A model generated the notes under the pieces. It was not told where the DNA came from. It ran no database searches and saw only the letters and a list, made by a program, of their open reading frames with translations. A stretch of 64,000 bases of DNA from Apostichopus japonicus (lineage: Eukaryota; Echinodermata; Holothuroidea; Aspidochirotida; Stichopodidae), in the NCBI RefSeq assembly GCF_037975245.1, contig NC_092568.1:32272501-32336500 (forward strand), in the 5' to 3' direction. A program made the position numbers and the translations under genes. Shown in pieces: positions 51,016 through 63,534 of this stretch; the first letter of the stretch is position 1, and the number at the start of each line of letters is the position of its first letter.

Positions 51016-51859
51016 GTTAATTACGTGCAAAACGGCAAGAATTAGCTTGTTGCTAAGGACCAGATGTGAGATCATCGCATTAATGGTTGTCAAATATATG
51101 TTCAAGGAGTACTATAAGTGCTACAAGGGGGCACATCACAGGACCCTCCATGGCTGGGTATACGTTTTTTTACGCGTCTCGATCCCTATACTGACGTAGT
51201 CGGTCGAGGTTATTGTACAGGCCCATGTCTGTCGACCCCTACGTGACCACGGTACTTCAAGACCACCATAGGGTCGTGATCACGGATCTACGCCAAGAAA
51301 CTATTAATTTGATAACAAGTTGGATCTTGAACATTCAGACTTCAAACTACCCGAATTTCTCACTGTTTTTCGATTTTCCGAATTCTGCCAATCGATCATT
51401 TTACCCAATGGTGGCACCAGAAAATCCATGGTTGGGGGAGGAGTAGAAATGGGCAGCAGGTCAACACTTTTTTATGTAGGATTGGAGGTACTTTGGAAAT
51501 GCAAAAACGCGCCTGTATAAAGTACGCATCGTGGAAAATTCTATTTGCCTACAGGAAATACGTCATACAATCTATCCCCATACATCGGTGAACCAAATTT
51601 TAATGATGAGGGGTGTGTTGATCGATTTCGAAACCGAATCGACTTGGCTTTTTGTGACCGACTGTAGTGACTATATCTGAGTAAACTTGCGAAAAATAAA
51701 CCAACAAACGCGGGTGGAACTTACGATACTTTGTAATTTACAACTGTATAATTTACATTCACTGTTATTGGCTGGGAGTGCAGGGCCCCCCGGAAACTGC
51801 AGCACCCGGTGCGAGCTTGGAGCGCAACAAATAAAATAAATTTCAGAAAGAGGAATTAC

Positions 51860-51864
<5 letters not shown>

Positions 51865-51896
<32 letters not shown>

Positions 51897-52110
51897 GAAA
51901 ATCGTAATGAGTTGGAAAATCAAGAACAGTGAAAAAACTTTCAGCCTCCACCGGGATTCGAACCACGGGCCTTCCGCTCTGTACGCGGACACCATAACCA
52001 CTAGGCTATGGACGCTGATTGTATGTCCAGAGGTTCGAAACCGGTAAGGAAGGTCGTAATTCCACTGTAGGCGTTTGTCACCTGTATCGAACAATACTTG
52101 TTCTGTTTTG
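51865..52110 (-). mobile_element. tRNA-derived SINE-like repeat, copy 1
   Basis: The minus strand carries a tRNA-like segment with A box TAGCCTAGTGG (51998-52008) and B box GGTTCGAATCC (51954-51964), followed by ~50 bp and a TATATA tail at 51865-51893. The homology to 62206-62411 begins upstream of the tRNA part, near 52110, so the repeat unit includes ~90 bp before the tRNA-like head. A working tRNA is unlikely because the acceptor ends do not pair cleanly. Confidence 0.75.
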
Positions 52111-52188
52111 GTGACATATTTTGCCTTACTCTAGAGATCAAACATGATGCTAACCAACTCGAAATCATTTGTGATTCCTAAATATATT

Positions 52189-52433
<245 letters not shown>

Positions 52434-53057
52434 AAGTAGTATGTATGCCCTTTTCGCACCTTTTTGGGAGGTGGAGGTGGAATGAAGTAGTATAGTTGGG
52501 GCGTCCTTCGTGAATGATATTATTCGGTGCTGACAGCCCTATGAGAGATGCGAACAATGCACTCATTTCTTTTATTATAATTATTATTTTTAACTTTGCT
52601 TTATCCTATCTAAGTATTAAAAAATAATAATATAATAATAATAATAATAATAGCTTATTAAACCTCAGGATTGTTAAAACAAAACAAAAACGCATGACTC
52701 TTGGTTGACCCCTATACACTTGGACATGTGGAAAACCCTATATTTTGAATACAATGTCAAGTCAAAATGCAAAGAAAGCAATTACACAGTTTTTTTTTGT
52801 CTATTTATTATTTTATTTTATTTTATTTGTGTGCAACACCCCGTCAACCAATAAAGTACTGGTGATACAAATAACAGTGATATATAGTACGTGCCCCACT
52901 ACTTTGGTTACCATAACGGTGAGGAGACGGAATTAAACCAGTTCCGACATAACTCATTTCGAATAATTCATAATACAATTATTACAACAAAACTGCAGAG
53001 TAAGCACGAAAAGTAATGAACCCGTCAATATTCAAATGATGATTCTTCAAAGATACA

Positions 53058-53112
53058 AATATGGATTAATGAAGTCATATACATGATGTATATGACTTTA
53101 TTAATCCATATT
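53058..53112. other. Near-perfect hairpin, 26-bp arms
   Basis: The arm AATATGGATTAATGAAGTCA continuing to 53083 is followed by a 3-nt loop and its reverse complement at 53087-53112, with one mismatch. Loops this short are typical of cruciform-prone palindromes or miRNA-like foldbacks, though the arms are short for a pre-miRNA. It lies about 150-200 bp before the LINE. Confidence 0.85.
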
Positions 53113-53566
53113 CATCTCGAATATGACGGTGACCCCTTATCAGTAAACCTTCCTACGATATCCTTCATATTTTGTCTACGACTCCGATGTAAGAGATAAT
53201 ACAAATAGTAATGTGATAATACAAATAGTAATACAAATAGTAAATTTGATCTGATGTAAACACGGAAGCGAGACGTGTTATTTTCTAGCTCCGACTATTC
53301 TAAGTTTTTTCTCTGTTCGTTTTGCTATTATTGCAGACTTTTCAAAAGTGAACTTGGAAACTCATCTCATGAACTCTCTGACCAGCATCGGTAACACTTT
53401 ACTTCTATTTTGAAGATATTTTCATCAATTTGTTCCAGGCAACGACGCCTTCTGGCGTACGTTCGCTGAACCAAACCCTGAAATGGGTTCCACGAAACCA
53501 GAAACGAAATTTAATTTAAAGGAACGTAGTGTACGTATATCCTCGATAACAACTTTGAATTGTAAG

Positions 53567-54438
53567 ATGTCGTGAGTGCTATAACTGAAGATCTCGGAAA
53601 GGACAAGATCACTACTTGTTTCAAATCATCTGGGTATTGGAATATTACCCTTGATCACAGAAGCGATGCCGACCTTCTATTGGAAACGGGAGTGATTATT
53701 AATGACCTGACGTGCGACGTACTTGGCGTATCAAGAACTTTTTTAACGGTAAGCCTATTTGGGGTACCACAATACATTACTGATGATGAACTTTCTGAGA
53801 AACTATCCGAATTCGGCTGTACCCTTATAAATAACTGGCATCGAAATTCATACCCTGACTATCCGAAAATTGAAAATGGGATACGCTACGTAAGATTGGC
53901 GCTGCCCGCTGACGTTAAGAGCCTACCCTACGCCGTTACTATAAACGGCGAACACATACGCCTGAAGCATAACAGTCAATCGAAGGTATGTAATCAGTGT
54001 CTGGGAACGGATCACATCAAGAAAAACTGCCCAAAGTACGTATGCCGAATTTGTAAAACCCAGGGTCATAGAGAAGCAAGTTGCCCTTCTGTGGTATGCT
54101 TTAACTGTCAGGGACTCGGGCATAAAAGCTTTAATTGTCCGGAAAGAACAGAAGTAGACGACGAATACAATAGCGATGAGACCGATGAACGAGTCAATCC
54201 CAAGACAACCGCAGACAGATCTGAGCACACAATAGAGCATGACCAGGCTAATACAGATCTTAACAGAATGGACCTGCCCCAAAACATCCAACAAAAGACA
54301 TCTTCAATGGAACACAGCCGAGCAAACACAGACAAACAACAGGAACCAAAGACTGGTAAGAAAGCTTCGCAAAAGGAACAAAAGGCAGCCACACCGACAC
54401 AAAGAATATCAGGAAGCAGGCAAAATGCAGAGGTTTGA
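53567..54438 (+). pseudogene. LINE ORF1, CCHC zinc-knuckle RNA-binding protein
   Basis: The open frame from 53572 encodes 288 residues with three consecutive CX2CX4HX4C knuckles (CNQCLGTDHIKKNC, CRICKTQGHREASC, CFNCQGLGHKSFNC) at about residues 140-190, then a charged, Gln/Lys-rich tail. In related elements this protein binds the LINE RNA. The frame has no ATG at its start: the only nearby ATG (53567) is one frame off and meets TGA at once. A 1-nt indel beside the start codon is the simplest explanation, so ORF1 is probably inactive. Confidence 0.85.
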
Positions 54439-54635
54439 GTCACTAATCAAACCACCAAGACAACAGAAAATCCACAACCCCCCAAAAGGCAAATGTCATC
54501 ATGTGATGCAGAGCAGTTCATGACGGTCAAATACAAGAAGAAAACGCTAATCCCAAACCTGAGTAGAGCGAGGAATTTCAAACCAGGTGAGACCAAGGTG
54601 ACACCGAGGGCTTATCCAACTGGAACTTTGCAGAA

Positions 54636-55300
54636 ATGAACCTCATAACAAATATATTCATTTTGATGGCGCTACCAGTTACTACTGCGAAAGCTGACCG
54701 GAGACAAAGTACCCCGAACGAACCGGAACATACTGATAAATTCAATGCTGTTATTTTAATTGAGCACAATATCTCATGTATGCATTACGACATTACATCA
54801 TTTAATAATCTCCCTAGACATGATGATTTATCTATTTTTCATCACAATAGTCGTAGTTTGAATCAAAATTTTAATGATATTACAACTTTTCTCTCTCTAC
54901 TCAGAGATGATTTCTCAATTATCGGATTTTCTGAAACTTGGCGAAACGACAGTATCTCACCTCTGATAAGCATTAATAATTTCACGTTAATAGAACAACA
55001 TCGCAGCGACCGAAGAGGAGGCGGGGTATATATGTTTATTTGTTCATAATACCCTGAGTTTCAAACATAGACCGGACCTGTCGATATTCAATCCGACGAT
55101 TGAATCTATATTTGTTGAGATAACAACACCTAGTAAAGAGAAAAGTATTATTGGCGTAATCTATAGACCACCAAATGGTTCGATAGATGATTTTAATGTT
55201 CATTTACAATGTATTCTTAACGTCATAACGCATACCAAATTTAAATCCTATATCATGGGAGACTATAATATCGATCTAACCAACAAACACAAATCCGCTA
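54636..55300 (+). pseudogene. LINE ORF2, N-terminal endonuclease part
   Basis: Encodes the first two thirds of an apurinic/apyrimidinic-type endonuclease: HHNSRSL (Asn of motif I), FSETW (catalytic Glu), IYRPP and MGDYN. The first frame stops at 55049 and the protein continues in another frame from about 55030, so there is a frameshift near 55035. The part after 55300 is displaced by the nested transposon and resumes at 59434, where the catalytic SDH follows. Confidence 0.88.
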
Positions 55301-57004
55301 CACTGTAAAAACACCTGGGTCATTTTGTGTGACCCATCTGCTGAGTCAGCCATACTGTACCCAGAAATGGGTCGTATTGGTTGAGTTATTACGCAAGATT
55401 GTTTGAAATTGTGAAATAGCGCGATGAAAGTTTGACTTTTTGCACTGGGTCATTCTCAAAGACTTTTCTCATTGGATAAGTTATGTCATGTGACCACTAT
55501 CAGCGTTTTTGCATGACGCCTTTCGTAGACAACAGCTGAACACCGTCACACAAATCTACAAACCATACGTAAATTCAGGACCAAGAAGGCAGTCTTAGTT
55601 GAATCAAAAACTTTGATGGGCTCTGAAAATGGACACGTTTGTTAGTCCCATCCTTGATGACTGGGGTTTGCCAATGTAAATACCAATATTCAAAGGTAAG
55701 TATACGCCAAAGTATAACTGACTAGTTCAGGCCACAGGCGCTCGCAACGTTAATTAGTTAAATATTATATTATAGTATGCCATTGTAGATATGATGATAG
55801 GCTAGGCCTAAGTAACATGTTATTAGTGCTGCGAGCGCCGTGGTTCAGACAAGCCCATAATTACCCTGATACAGTGATAGTGATACTGATAGTGATACAT
55901 AGATAGCTGTAATGTTAGACCTAACGTTTGGTTTTTGATAAAGCATAGGCCTAACCTCACTACGTAAGTTTAACTAAATATAACGTTAGAGGCTAAGACT
56001 AGTATAATGTTACTTGTTAATAGCTATCTTGCTGAACAGAGAGTTAACAGTGTGCTATTAAATGTAGTAAAACAGTAGTATAATCAGACTTTTTAGTGGG
56101 GGTGGGGGAGAGCTGAAGGGTAGCAAGGAGTCTGTGCAAGGGGAGGGGGACAAGATATGGGGAAGGGGTGTAAGGGGAGGATAAAATTCTTGTATTTAAG
56201 GGGTGGACAAGATGTAAAATGGTTCATCATTTCTATCTTACTAATTTACTTGTATGTCAATTTGGGTGGGGGGATGGGGGTGACCAATTTGGGGCTTTTC
56301 CCCTACTGGTTATGCCACTGCAGTAAAATATGATATACTCCAACAAACAGTCTTTGCCAAAACTATAGTCGGTGTAATTGAACAATTGAAGTTAACTATA
56401 TATGTCCTATTTTTATCTGTGGACTATAGGTAGCATGGTACCCAAAAGCCCATGGGAAACATCCTGCTACAGGCTATGCTACAGACTATCTTGAGGAAAG
56501 ATTGCCCGAAAACGATCCAATGCCTTTAAGAAACAAGAAGCAACACCGAAAGAAGTAAAGAAGCCTACACCTGTAAAGTTCAACATAAAAACAGATCCAA
56601 AAGGTACTAATACCATTATCTTGAACAGTCTACATACAATATACTCAGTAAGGGATATGGGTCAATTTCTTTTAACTGTCTAGGCTAATTAACTGATATT
56701 CCTACATCCTCAGTCATTCCTACTGGTATGTAATTAAATCGCATAAAAAGTCATGATGATTTTTCACTTATAACAGTCAGGTGCCAAGTTCAGTTGCTTG
56801 AACCTTAAAGTTAGTATGTAGGTAGCCCTTTGTGAGTAGATGATCCCTCTATTTTTTCATGGAGGTCCAAGATCATTTGAGGTCAACAGAATCTTAAATC
56901 TGCTATGGTAATGATTCAAGTGAAAAGATTTGCTAATTATTTAAATTAGTGACAACAGAATTAATTGTGCATTGAAAGCAGCAATTTATTTTCTTTCTTC
57001 CAAA

Positions 57005-57335
57005 GGTTGGGACCAATCTTCCTCATTTCATGGAAGATGAGCTTAAGCAAGATAGAACTCGAAAGCAGCCATTCGTCCTTGCATTTGGTGATAGAAGGTA
57101 TCCGACTCAGTCATTCGTGATCATCGAAGGGGTTGCTTTGTCAGCAACAGATTTGATTGCAGCTTTTGATATTTCTTTCAAATCATTGTACTTGTTTGAC
57201 ATAGCCTACCCCTGCCAGTGTCAAACAACCTGGGAATTTATACACAAATTCCTCATTAAGGTTAGTGAAGGGAAAGGAAAGGTTTCGACATCCCCTTCAG
57301 TAAGAAGCCTACATGCTTTTTTAAGTAGTCAGTAA
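57005..57335 (+). pseudogene. Exon-like fragment of a captured or element-borne gene
   Basis: An open frame enters from a splice-acceptor-like TTCTTCCAAAG and reads about 110 codons to a stop. It contains the stretches FVLAFGDRRYPTQSFVIIEG and SFKSLYLFDIAYPCQCQTTW. The pattern (a VIIEG strand, then FDxxFKxxYLFDIxYP) recalls a domain I have seen in highly repeated predicted proteins of fish and invertebrates, whose function I do not know. Short upstream segments, one encoding TFVSPILDDWGLPM near 55632-55675 and one encoding ATDYLEERLPENDPMP near 56480-56530, could be earlier exons of the same gene. Confidence 0.5.
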
Positions 57336-57852
57336 GAGAAAAAAACGTATGTAAACAACTTTTCAAAAGTAGTTTTTAATATGATTTTTTTTTTATACAG
57401 CAGCTTTTGATATTTCTTTCAAATCATTGTACTTGTTTGACATAGCCTACCCCTGCCAGTGTCAAACAACCTGGGAATTTATACACAAATTCCTCATTAA
57501 GGTTAGTGAAAGGAAGCCTACATGCTTTTTTAAGTAGTCAGTAAGAGAAAAAAACGTATGTAAACAACTTTTCAAAAGTAGTTTTTAATATGATTTTTTT
57601 TTTTATACTGCAGCTTTTGATATTTCTTTCAAATCATTGTACTTGTTTGACATAGCCTACCCCTGCCAGTGTCAAACAACCTGGGAATTTATACACAAAT
57701 TCCTCATTAAGGTTAGTGAAGGGAAAGGAAAGGTTTCGACATCCCCTTCAGTAAGAAGCCTACATGCTTTTTTAAGTAGTCAGTAAGAGAAAAAAACGTA
57801 TGTAAACAACTTTTCAAAAGTAGTTTTTAATATGATTTTTTTTTTTATACAT
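57161..57852 (+). repeat. Three tandem copies of an exon-plus-intron unit
   Basis: Copies at about 57161-57401, 57402-57612 and 57613-57852 begin CAGCTTTTGATATTTC and end in a T-run before TATAC. The middle copy lacks about 30 bp. Each includes the coding piece for the FDISFKSLYLFDI segment and the stop, so two partial copies follow the main exon. Near identity implies recent duplication. Confidence 0.92.
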
Positions 57853-59433
57853 TGTAACCTTTTATCGTATAATTTTCTCAAAACACATATAAGGGATATG
57901 AACATATCTCCTGTAAACCTTGGGCAGTGCAACATCAGGTTAACACTTAGTTCATGGTCATTAACATGATGGGATGATTACATGAGGTTTTTAATTTACA
58001 TAATGTGACAAAGTTGTTTGCTATTTATGTTTGCATGTTATATTACCTTGAACAAGGTTTAAGTTTCATTTGGTATTTGTTATTGTTAAGTTTAGAGGGA
58101 CTAAAGAAGCAGAACTGCCTCACAAACAGTGGTACAAAACTAGTGTTCTTCCATACATCATACATGCACAACTAGCCAAAAGTATGACTGATGTACATTT
58201 TTTGCCTGAGCAACCGAAAATTTAATACATATTGTAACATATTGGTGGTGCAAAAATATTTATTCACAGTGTTTCCATTTATTGATGACTTTTCAGTGAT
58301 TACTAAGTCTTGTACTGTATGTTTTAAACAGCTTTTTCTCATTCAAATCTAATGCTGTTTTGGTACAAGAACTACTGAGGAAATTATCACCTTTGGGATA
58401 TGCTTGCAAGATTTTATTAATTGGCAGCTGGCCATAGGGTTTGTCTTGCCCCACCAACCCACTGCAAAATATGTTTGATATTGTCTTTGACTTTTGACCA
58501 TGACAAAGCCCCCACCAAACATTGAGCTTTCCAAAATATTTGATTTCTTACAGCCACCATTGATGTACTACATGTCTTCTTTGTATACCTAACATTTTAT
58601 ACAATTGATAACTATGGAATGTTGTTTATTTATATTCTTTAAAAACAATTAGAAATGCTAGCTAATAATCAGATTACTACAGTGACTAAGGATACAAGTA
58701 GAGAGTGAGTGCATGCTCCAGTCTTGGTTAACTTAATATTACAAACACTGCAGCAAACCTAGCTGTGAGATCAACAATTAAAGTCTTTCAAGAAGTACAG
58801 AACATATTCCTCAGTGAACTAAAGTTTGTGCACATGAATAAATGATCAGTTGTTTTAGTTAAGTATGTTAGGATTTTAAAGAACATTGCTTAGTTTCCAA
58901 TGATTCTCAATTGGTACATTAGCCTTAGCCTATGTTCTTGTGTTCATTGTTTGTTTAGTTTTATGGGTATCACATTACTCTGATTTTTACTGTTACTCTG
59001 ATGTTCTAGTTGGAATAAAACAAAAAGAATATCGATAATTATATGTGAAATAGAAGAAATTGCATGCTTTATTGTAACACCACTTTGTGATTTGAATAAA
59101 TTAATTTATCATTAGGAATCAAAGTCTTATGTCATTTCTTTTATAGACTTCCTGCAACTGCAAATGTAAATTCAGCTTTGACCCATTTACGTGGTTAATT
59201 TTTTTGACCCAATCTGCTGGGCTGGTGGAGATTGCACTAACCACTGGGTCAAAAGCTGGGTCAAAGTAGCATATGGGTCAAAGTAGCGTATGGGTCAAAG
59301 TAACCCAGTTTTAAGTCAGATGTCAAATGACACAGATCCTTGGTCAAATTGACCCAAACCTGGGCTGGTGGAGATTCCACTAAGTTGCTGGGTCAAATTT
59401 GGGTCAAAAAATGACCCAAGTGTTTTTACAGTG

Positions 59434-61788
59434 TAGTTTCTTAAACACTATTTACGCATATGGATTCACACCAACAATTAGCAAGCCCACCCGTATTAGT
59501 AGTAATTCGGCCACATTAATTGATAATATCATCACCAATGTTACCTCTACCATTACATCAGGAATTCTGATTACTGATCTTAGTGATCATTTACCCATTT
59601 TTATCAAAGTTCCCGCAAGAAAATATATACCAAAGAGCCCTATTCACGCTAGAAATTGTACTACCAATAATATAAGACGATTTGTATCAAGCATCAAAGA
59701 AAACAATTGGGACGATGTCCTCGATAAACATGACGTCAATGTTGCTTATGATAGATTTTATAATATTGTAGATTCAACTTATAATGATTGCTTTCCATAC
59801 CGTAAAATAACTAAAAGAGGTAAAAAGAAACATCCTTGGATCACAAAGGGTATACTAACCTCTATTCAAAGGAAAAATAAATTGTTCAAACGTTACATTA
59901 AGAATTCGACAGAAAGTAATAAGACTTCTTATAATACCTATCGTAATAAGCTTAATCATGTTATTAGATTCTCTAAGAGATTATATTTTAATAACAACTT
60001 TTATGATGCTAGAAATAATTCGAAGAATACCTGGAATATCATTAATGAAATTCTTCATAATGACCGCAAAAAATCAACATAGGCCTATCCTGCTTCTTTC
60101 AAAAATGGCGATCAAGAGATTACCAATGACATCGATATTGCAAACGACTTCAATAACTTCTTTATCAATCTTGGTCCTTCATTGGCAGACAAGATTACGA
60201 GCAAAGGGACGCATAATGAGTTTATGCATAAACTAGTCACAACAATTCGATTTTTACATTTCCTGTATGTGAGGAGGAACTCCTTAACGTTGCGACTGCT
60301 TGTCTAAAACCTAATAAAGCAGTAGGATATGATGATTTTAAGCCATGTATCATTAAACACATTATTCCTTTAATTACTAAGCCTTTGACTCATATTTGTA
60401 ACTTATCTTTTAATACTGGAACATTTCCAGATTAGTTGAAAATTGCAAAGGTTATTCCGATTTTTAAAAAGGGCGACGCAGATTTATACGAAAACTATAG
60501 ACCCATTTCATTGCTTTCATGTTTCTCGAAAAGCATTGAAAGAGTTTAATCGAATTTTTAATTTTCTTAACAAATATGACATTCTATGCAACCAACAATA
60601 TGGCTTTCGACCACATCATTCTACTGAACTTGCACTGGCAGATGCCGTTGACAAATTGTACAGCAGTCTTGATAATAATAGATCTTGCTTGTGTTCCTAG
60701 ATCTTTCCAAAGCGTTCGACACTATTGATCATACCATTCTACTTAGTAAATTACAACATTATGGCATCAGAGGAACGACGCTGAACTGGATCGATAGTTA
60801 TATATCTAATCGGCATCAATATATCTCTTACAAAAACACTCATTCTCATCTTGCAGAAATTCAATGTGGTGTTCCACAAGGCTCAATTCTAGGGCCTTTA
60901 CTGTTTATTATATATGTCAATGACATCTGCCACGTATCAGAAATCGCAAACATTACGTTATTTGCCGACGACACAAATATTTTTTTCGAATCAAATGAAA
61001 ATGAAAATTTATTTCATATTAAAGTGTCTTCTGAATTAAATAAATTTAACGACTGGTTTGCCTCTAATAAGCTATCGCTTAACATTGGCAAAACGAATTA
61101 TATCGTTTTTAATACATCCCGAAATTTTAGCTGGGATAAAGATATTTTTATGGGAGGTAAAATTCTCAAAGAAGTATTTGCTAATAAATTCTTAGGTGTA
61201 CATATTGATCATAAACTTTCATGGGGTGATCATATTTCCATAGTATGCAGGAAAGTTGCAAAGAATATAGGAATATAATCGAAATTGAAACACTACCTGC
61301 CACAACACATATTAAAGACTCTTTATCAAACTTTAGTGGTCCCACATTTTTCTTATTGCTCGATAATTTGGTCTGGTACACGTGATACTAATCTTAAGCC
61401 ACTTATTATATTACAAAAGAAAGCTGTCCGCCACATATCACATGCTGCACCACGTGATCACACCAACCTTCTATTCAAGGATTTGAATGTATTGAAAATT
61501 AATGACATAATACGTGTAAATCTTGCCACCTTCACTTATAAGGCTTGGAATGGACTCCTACCTAATGCATTTCATAATTATTTAATCAGTAATTCGGATA
61601 TACATCACCACAACACAAGACATGCAAATCATGCGCATTATTACAACACGAATACCTCAACAGGAATGTTAAGCCTCAGAAATCGAGCAATAAAAACCTG
61701 GAATTCTATTACTGACATTATTAAAAATAAATTATCGTGTAGGACATTTAGAAAATGTTATATTAAAGAAATAATTGCATCATATTAA
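59434..61788 (+). pseudogene. LINE ORF2, endonuclease end and reverse transcriptase
   Basis: Resumes the endonuclease (DLSDHLPIFI), then a linker, then reverse transcriptase with [61 protein letters not shown] and the catalytic box FADD near 60965, followed by the C-terminal region ending in KEIIASY. The frame is broken by shifts near 60080, 60240, 60500 and 60690, an in-frame TAG at about 60433 and a TAA at 61276-61278. The nick-and-copy enzyme cannot be made from this copy. Confidence 0.9.
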
Positions 61789-62092
61789 TTAAAATATCAT
61801 ATAATTGATTTATTGTCGAAACGTTTAGATTGATCTTTAATTTTTCCTTCTCTTTTCTTTCTTCAGGGAGTCTTCTACATTGTTAAGCTATTGTATGCTT
61901 TATAGAAGACTTCCTTTCACCTTGTATATTTGCACGTGAAAAAACAAAATAAATCAAATCAAATCAAATGTCCATACACGTGAGAGTTAAACGATTGTAA
62001 TGGCCGTGTGTCGTAACAAACAACTTCGTTTCGAAGAAACCATGCACTGCCTGGTACCGTTGTGATTTGTCGGCTAAATGAATCAAAATATT

Positions 62093-62166
<74 letters not shown>

Positions 62167-62205
62167 ATAATATATATTATATATATATACATATATATAT
62201 ATATA
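62093..62205. repeat. (TA)n microsatellite
   Basis: TA dinucleotides with short AATAATAATA interruptions, abutting the tail of SINE-like copy 2 in the same arrangement as at 51865. Confidence 0.95.
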
Positions 62206-62411
62206 TAAATGAAAATCGTAATGAGTTGGAAAATCAAGAACAGTGCAAAAACTTCCAGCCTCCATCGGGATTCGAACCCGGGCCTCCCGCTCTATACGCG
62301 GACACCCTAACCACTATAGGCCATGGATGCTGATTGTATGCAGAGGTGTGAAACCGGTAAGGAAGGTCGTAATTCCAATGTAGGCGTTTGTCACCTGCAT
62401 CGAACAATACA
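62206..62411 (-). mobile_element. tRNA-derived SINE-like repeat, copy 2
   Basis: Matches 51890-52110 in the same orientation with perhaps 10% difference. B box GGTTCGAATCC at 62268-62278; A box on the minus strand near 62311-62323, carrying a 1-2 nt insertion. Its (TA)n tail is at 62093-62205. Confidence 0.75.
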
Positions 62412-62539
62412 AGTTATGTATAGTCTTTACTTAATCTATATACTGCACCTTACACATGTCTTTTTATTGTATATCCAGCTATGTATACATTGATTATGCA
62501 GGTCATTATATTGTGTTTATATTGTTTTATTAAACTAGT

Positions 62540-62914
62540 ACTTAGGTGGGCAACCTACGGCTGGCGGGCCACTTGCGGCCCGCCAGTGCTTTTTTGCGTC
62601 CGTGTGAGATGTCTCAAGTAAAAGAAAGAATCAATCATTTTTACATCATCACAAAACACGAGCTAGCTGCTTAGAATTTATTGGCAATAGAGATGCTGTC
62701 TGGTAGGCCTTTTATCCCCATTAATTATCAACTGTATACTGACATGTTTTTGTGAATACAGATTAAGTACACACACCTATTACTTGAAAGTCCTCGGAAT
62801 CAAAGATTTGAAATCAACAGCATGTCGTTGGTTAGGTGCGGCCCAATCAATTTTTCACTCCTTATATCTGACCCATTCATTCAAAAAGGTTGCCCACGGG
62901 CCCTGGGCCTCGAC
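62540..62914. mobile_element. hAT-like MITE
   Basis: GTGGGCAACCT near the left end (from about 62547) is mirrored by AGGTTGCCCAC near 62888-62898, with GC-rich arms containing GCGGGCCACTTGCGGCC. Outermost bases are uncertain: CTAGTAC flanks both sides (62535-62541 and 62916-62922) and may be the target duplication. The internal open frame (62784-63014) has no motif. Confidence 0.6.
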
Positions 62915-63534
62915 TCTAGTACATGTACATGTGTTCTGTGTGACTGGACTCATCTCCTGTTCAAACGTAGAAGCATCTGTCAAATCCGAACGTACTAACC
63001 TGTCAGGCCTGTGATAATACATCCATGGTCTTCAATTTCAGTTATATGTTTTGAATTCTGCTAGATTTGTATAAGTATCAACTCTAAAGTTCCTATAAAT
63101 ATCGATGATGAACTCTATTATAAATCACGAATTTCACAAACAGCGCCATCATTTGTTGATTGACCTTTTATAACGCATACCTGCTTGAAGGTAGCAAACG
63201 CATTGCCTCTGTCGATGTTTCCAAAAGTTCACTGTGTATCAGTCATCATCTCTGTAACGTTTTTAAGGCGCGAATTGTTTTGAACAAGGAACCATTATCC
63301 GTACATTGATGCAACTCGAGAATGCGTCGTAGGAAATAATTATCTTTGCCCGTTTCAAAGCTTCAATAAAATTGTGAATAACCGGATAAAAATGAACGCA
63401 AACAGAAACCGTCACAATGTTTTATAGATTTAGCTGAAAATAATACGAACGGGAAGAATAGATCAACAGCCCTGTCAGTAGCAGACGACAATACAGTGAG
63501 TAACCATTCTGTGAGGAGTTAAAACAGGAGGACG

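Larger units (their letters stand above)
55301..59433. mobile_element. 4.1-kb DNA transposon nested in the LINE
   Basis: Both ends carry CACTGTAAAAACAC as terminal inverted repeats, with similarity continuing through GGGTCATTTT to about 28 bp. The flanking dinucleotide TA is duplicated (55299-55300 and 59434-59435); removing the insert with one TA rejoins the LINE codons in frame. Subterminal regions are rich in GGGTCA/TGACCC repeats, especially 59170-59420. No transposase is recognisable, so it looks non-autonomous. TA duplication is the Tc1/mariner habit, but the superfamily is unproven. The interior has spliced-gene-like fragments and a three-fold repeat. Confidence 0.88.
53260..61970 (+). 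mobile_element. Near-full-length CR1/L2/Jockey-type LINE, interrupted
   Basis: About 4.6 kb of LINE sequence plus a 4.1-kb nested transposon. It has an ORF1 with zinc knuckles, an ORF2 with APE-type endonuclease then reverse transcriptase, a 3' UTR and a (AAATC)n tail. The 5' boundary is a guess from the position of ORF1. The endonuclease type and simple-repeat tail fit the CR1/L2/Jockey group; the clade within it is not resolved here. I found no target duplication. Confidence 0.85.

Noticed and set aside
51950-52020. A true tRNA gene
   Set aside because: A and B boxes are present but the acceptor and anticodon arms do not fold properly, and the segment is part of a dispersed repeat with a TA tail.
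53923-54443. Antisense frames of 111-123 codons over LINE ORF1
   Set aside because: Opposite-strand shadows of the zinc-knuckle frame.
54239-54523. Alternative 94-codon frame overlapping the end of ORF1
   Set aside because: Out-of-phase translation of the ORF1 tail and the inter-ORF region; no conserved motif.
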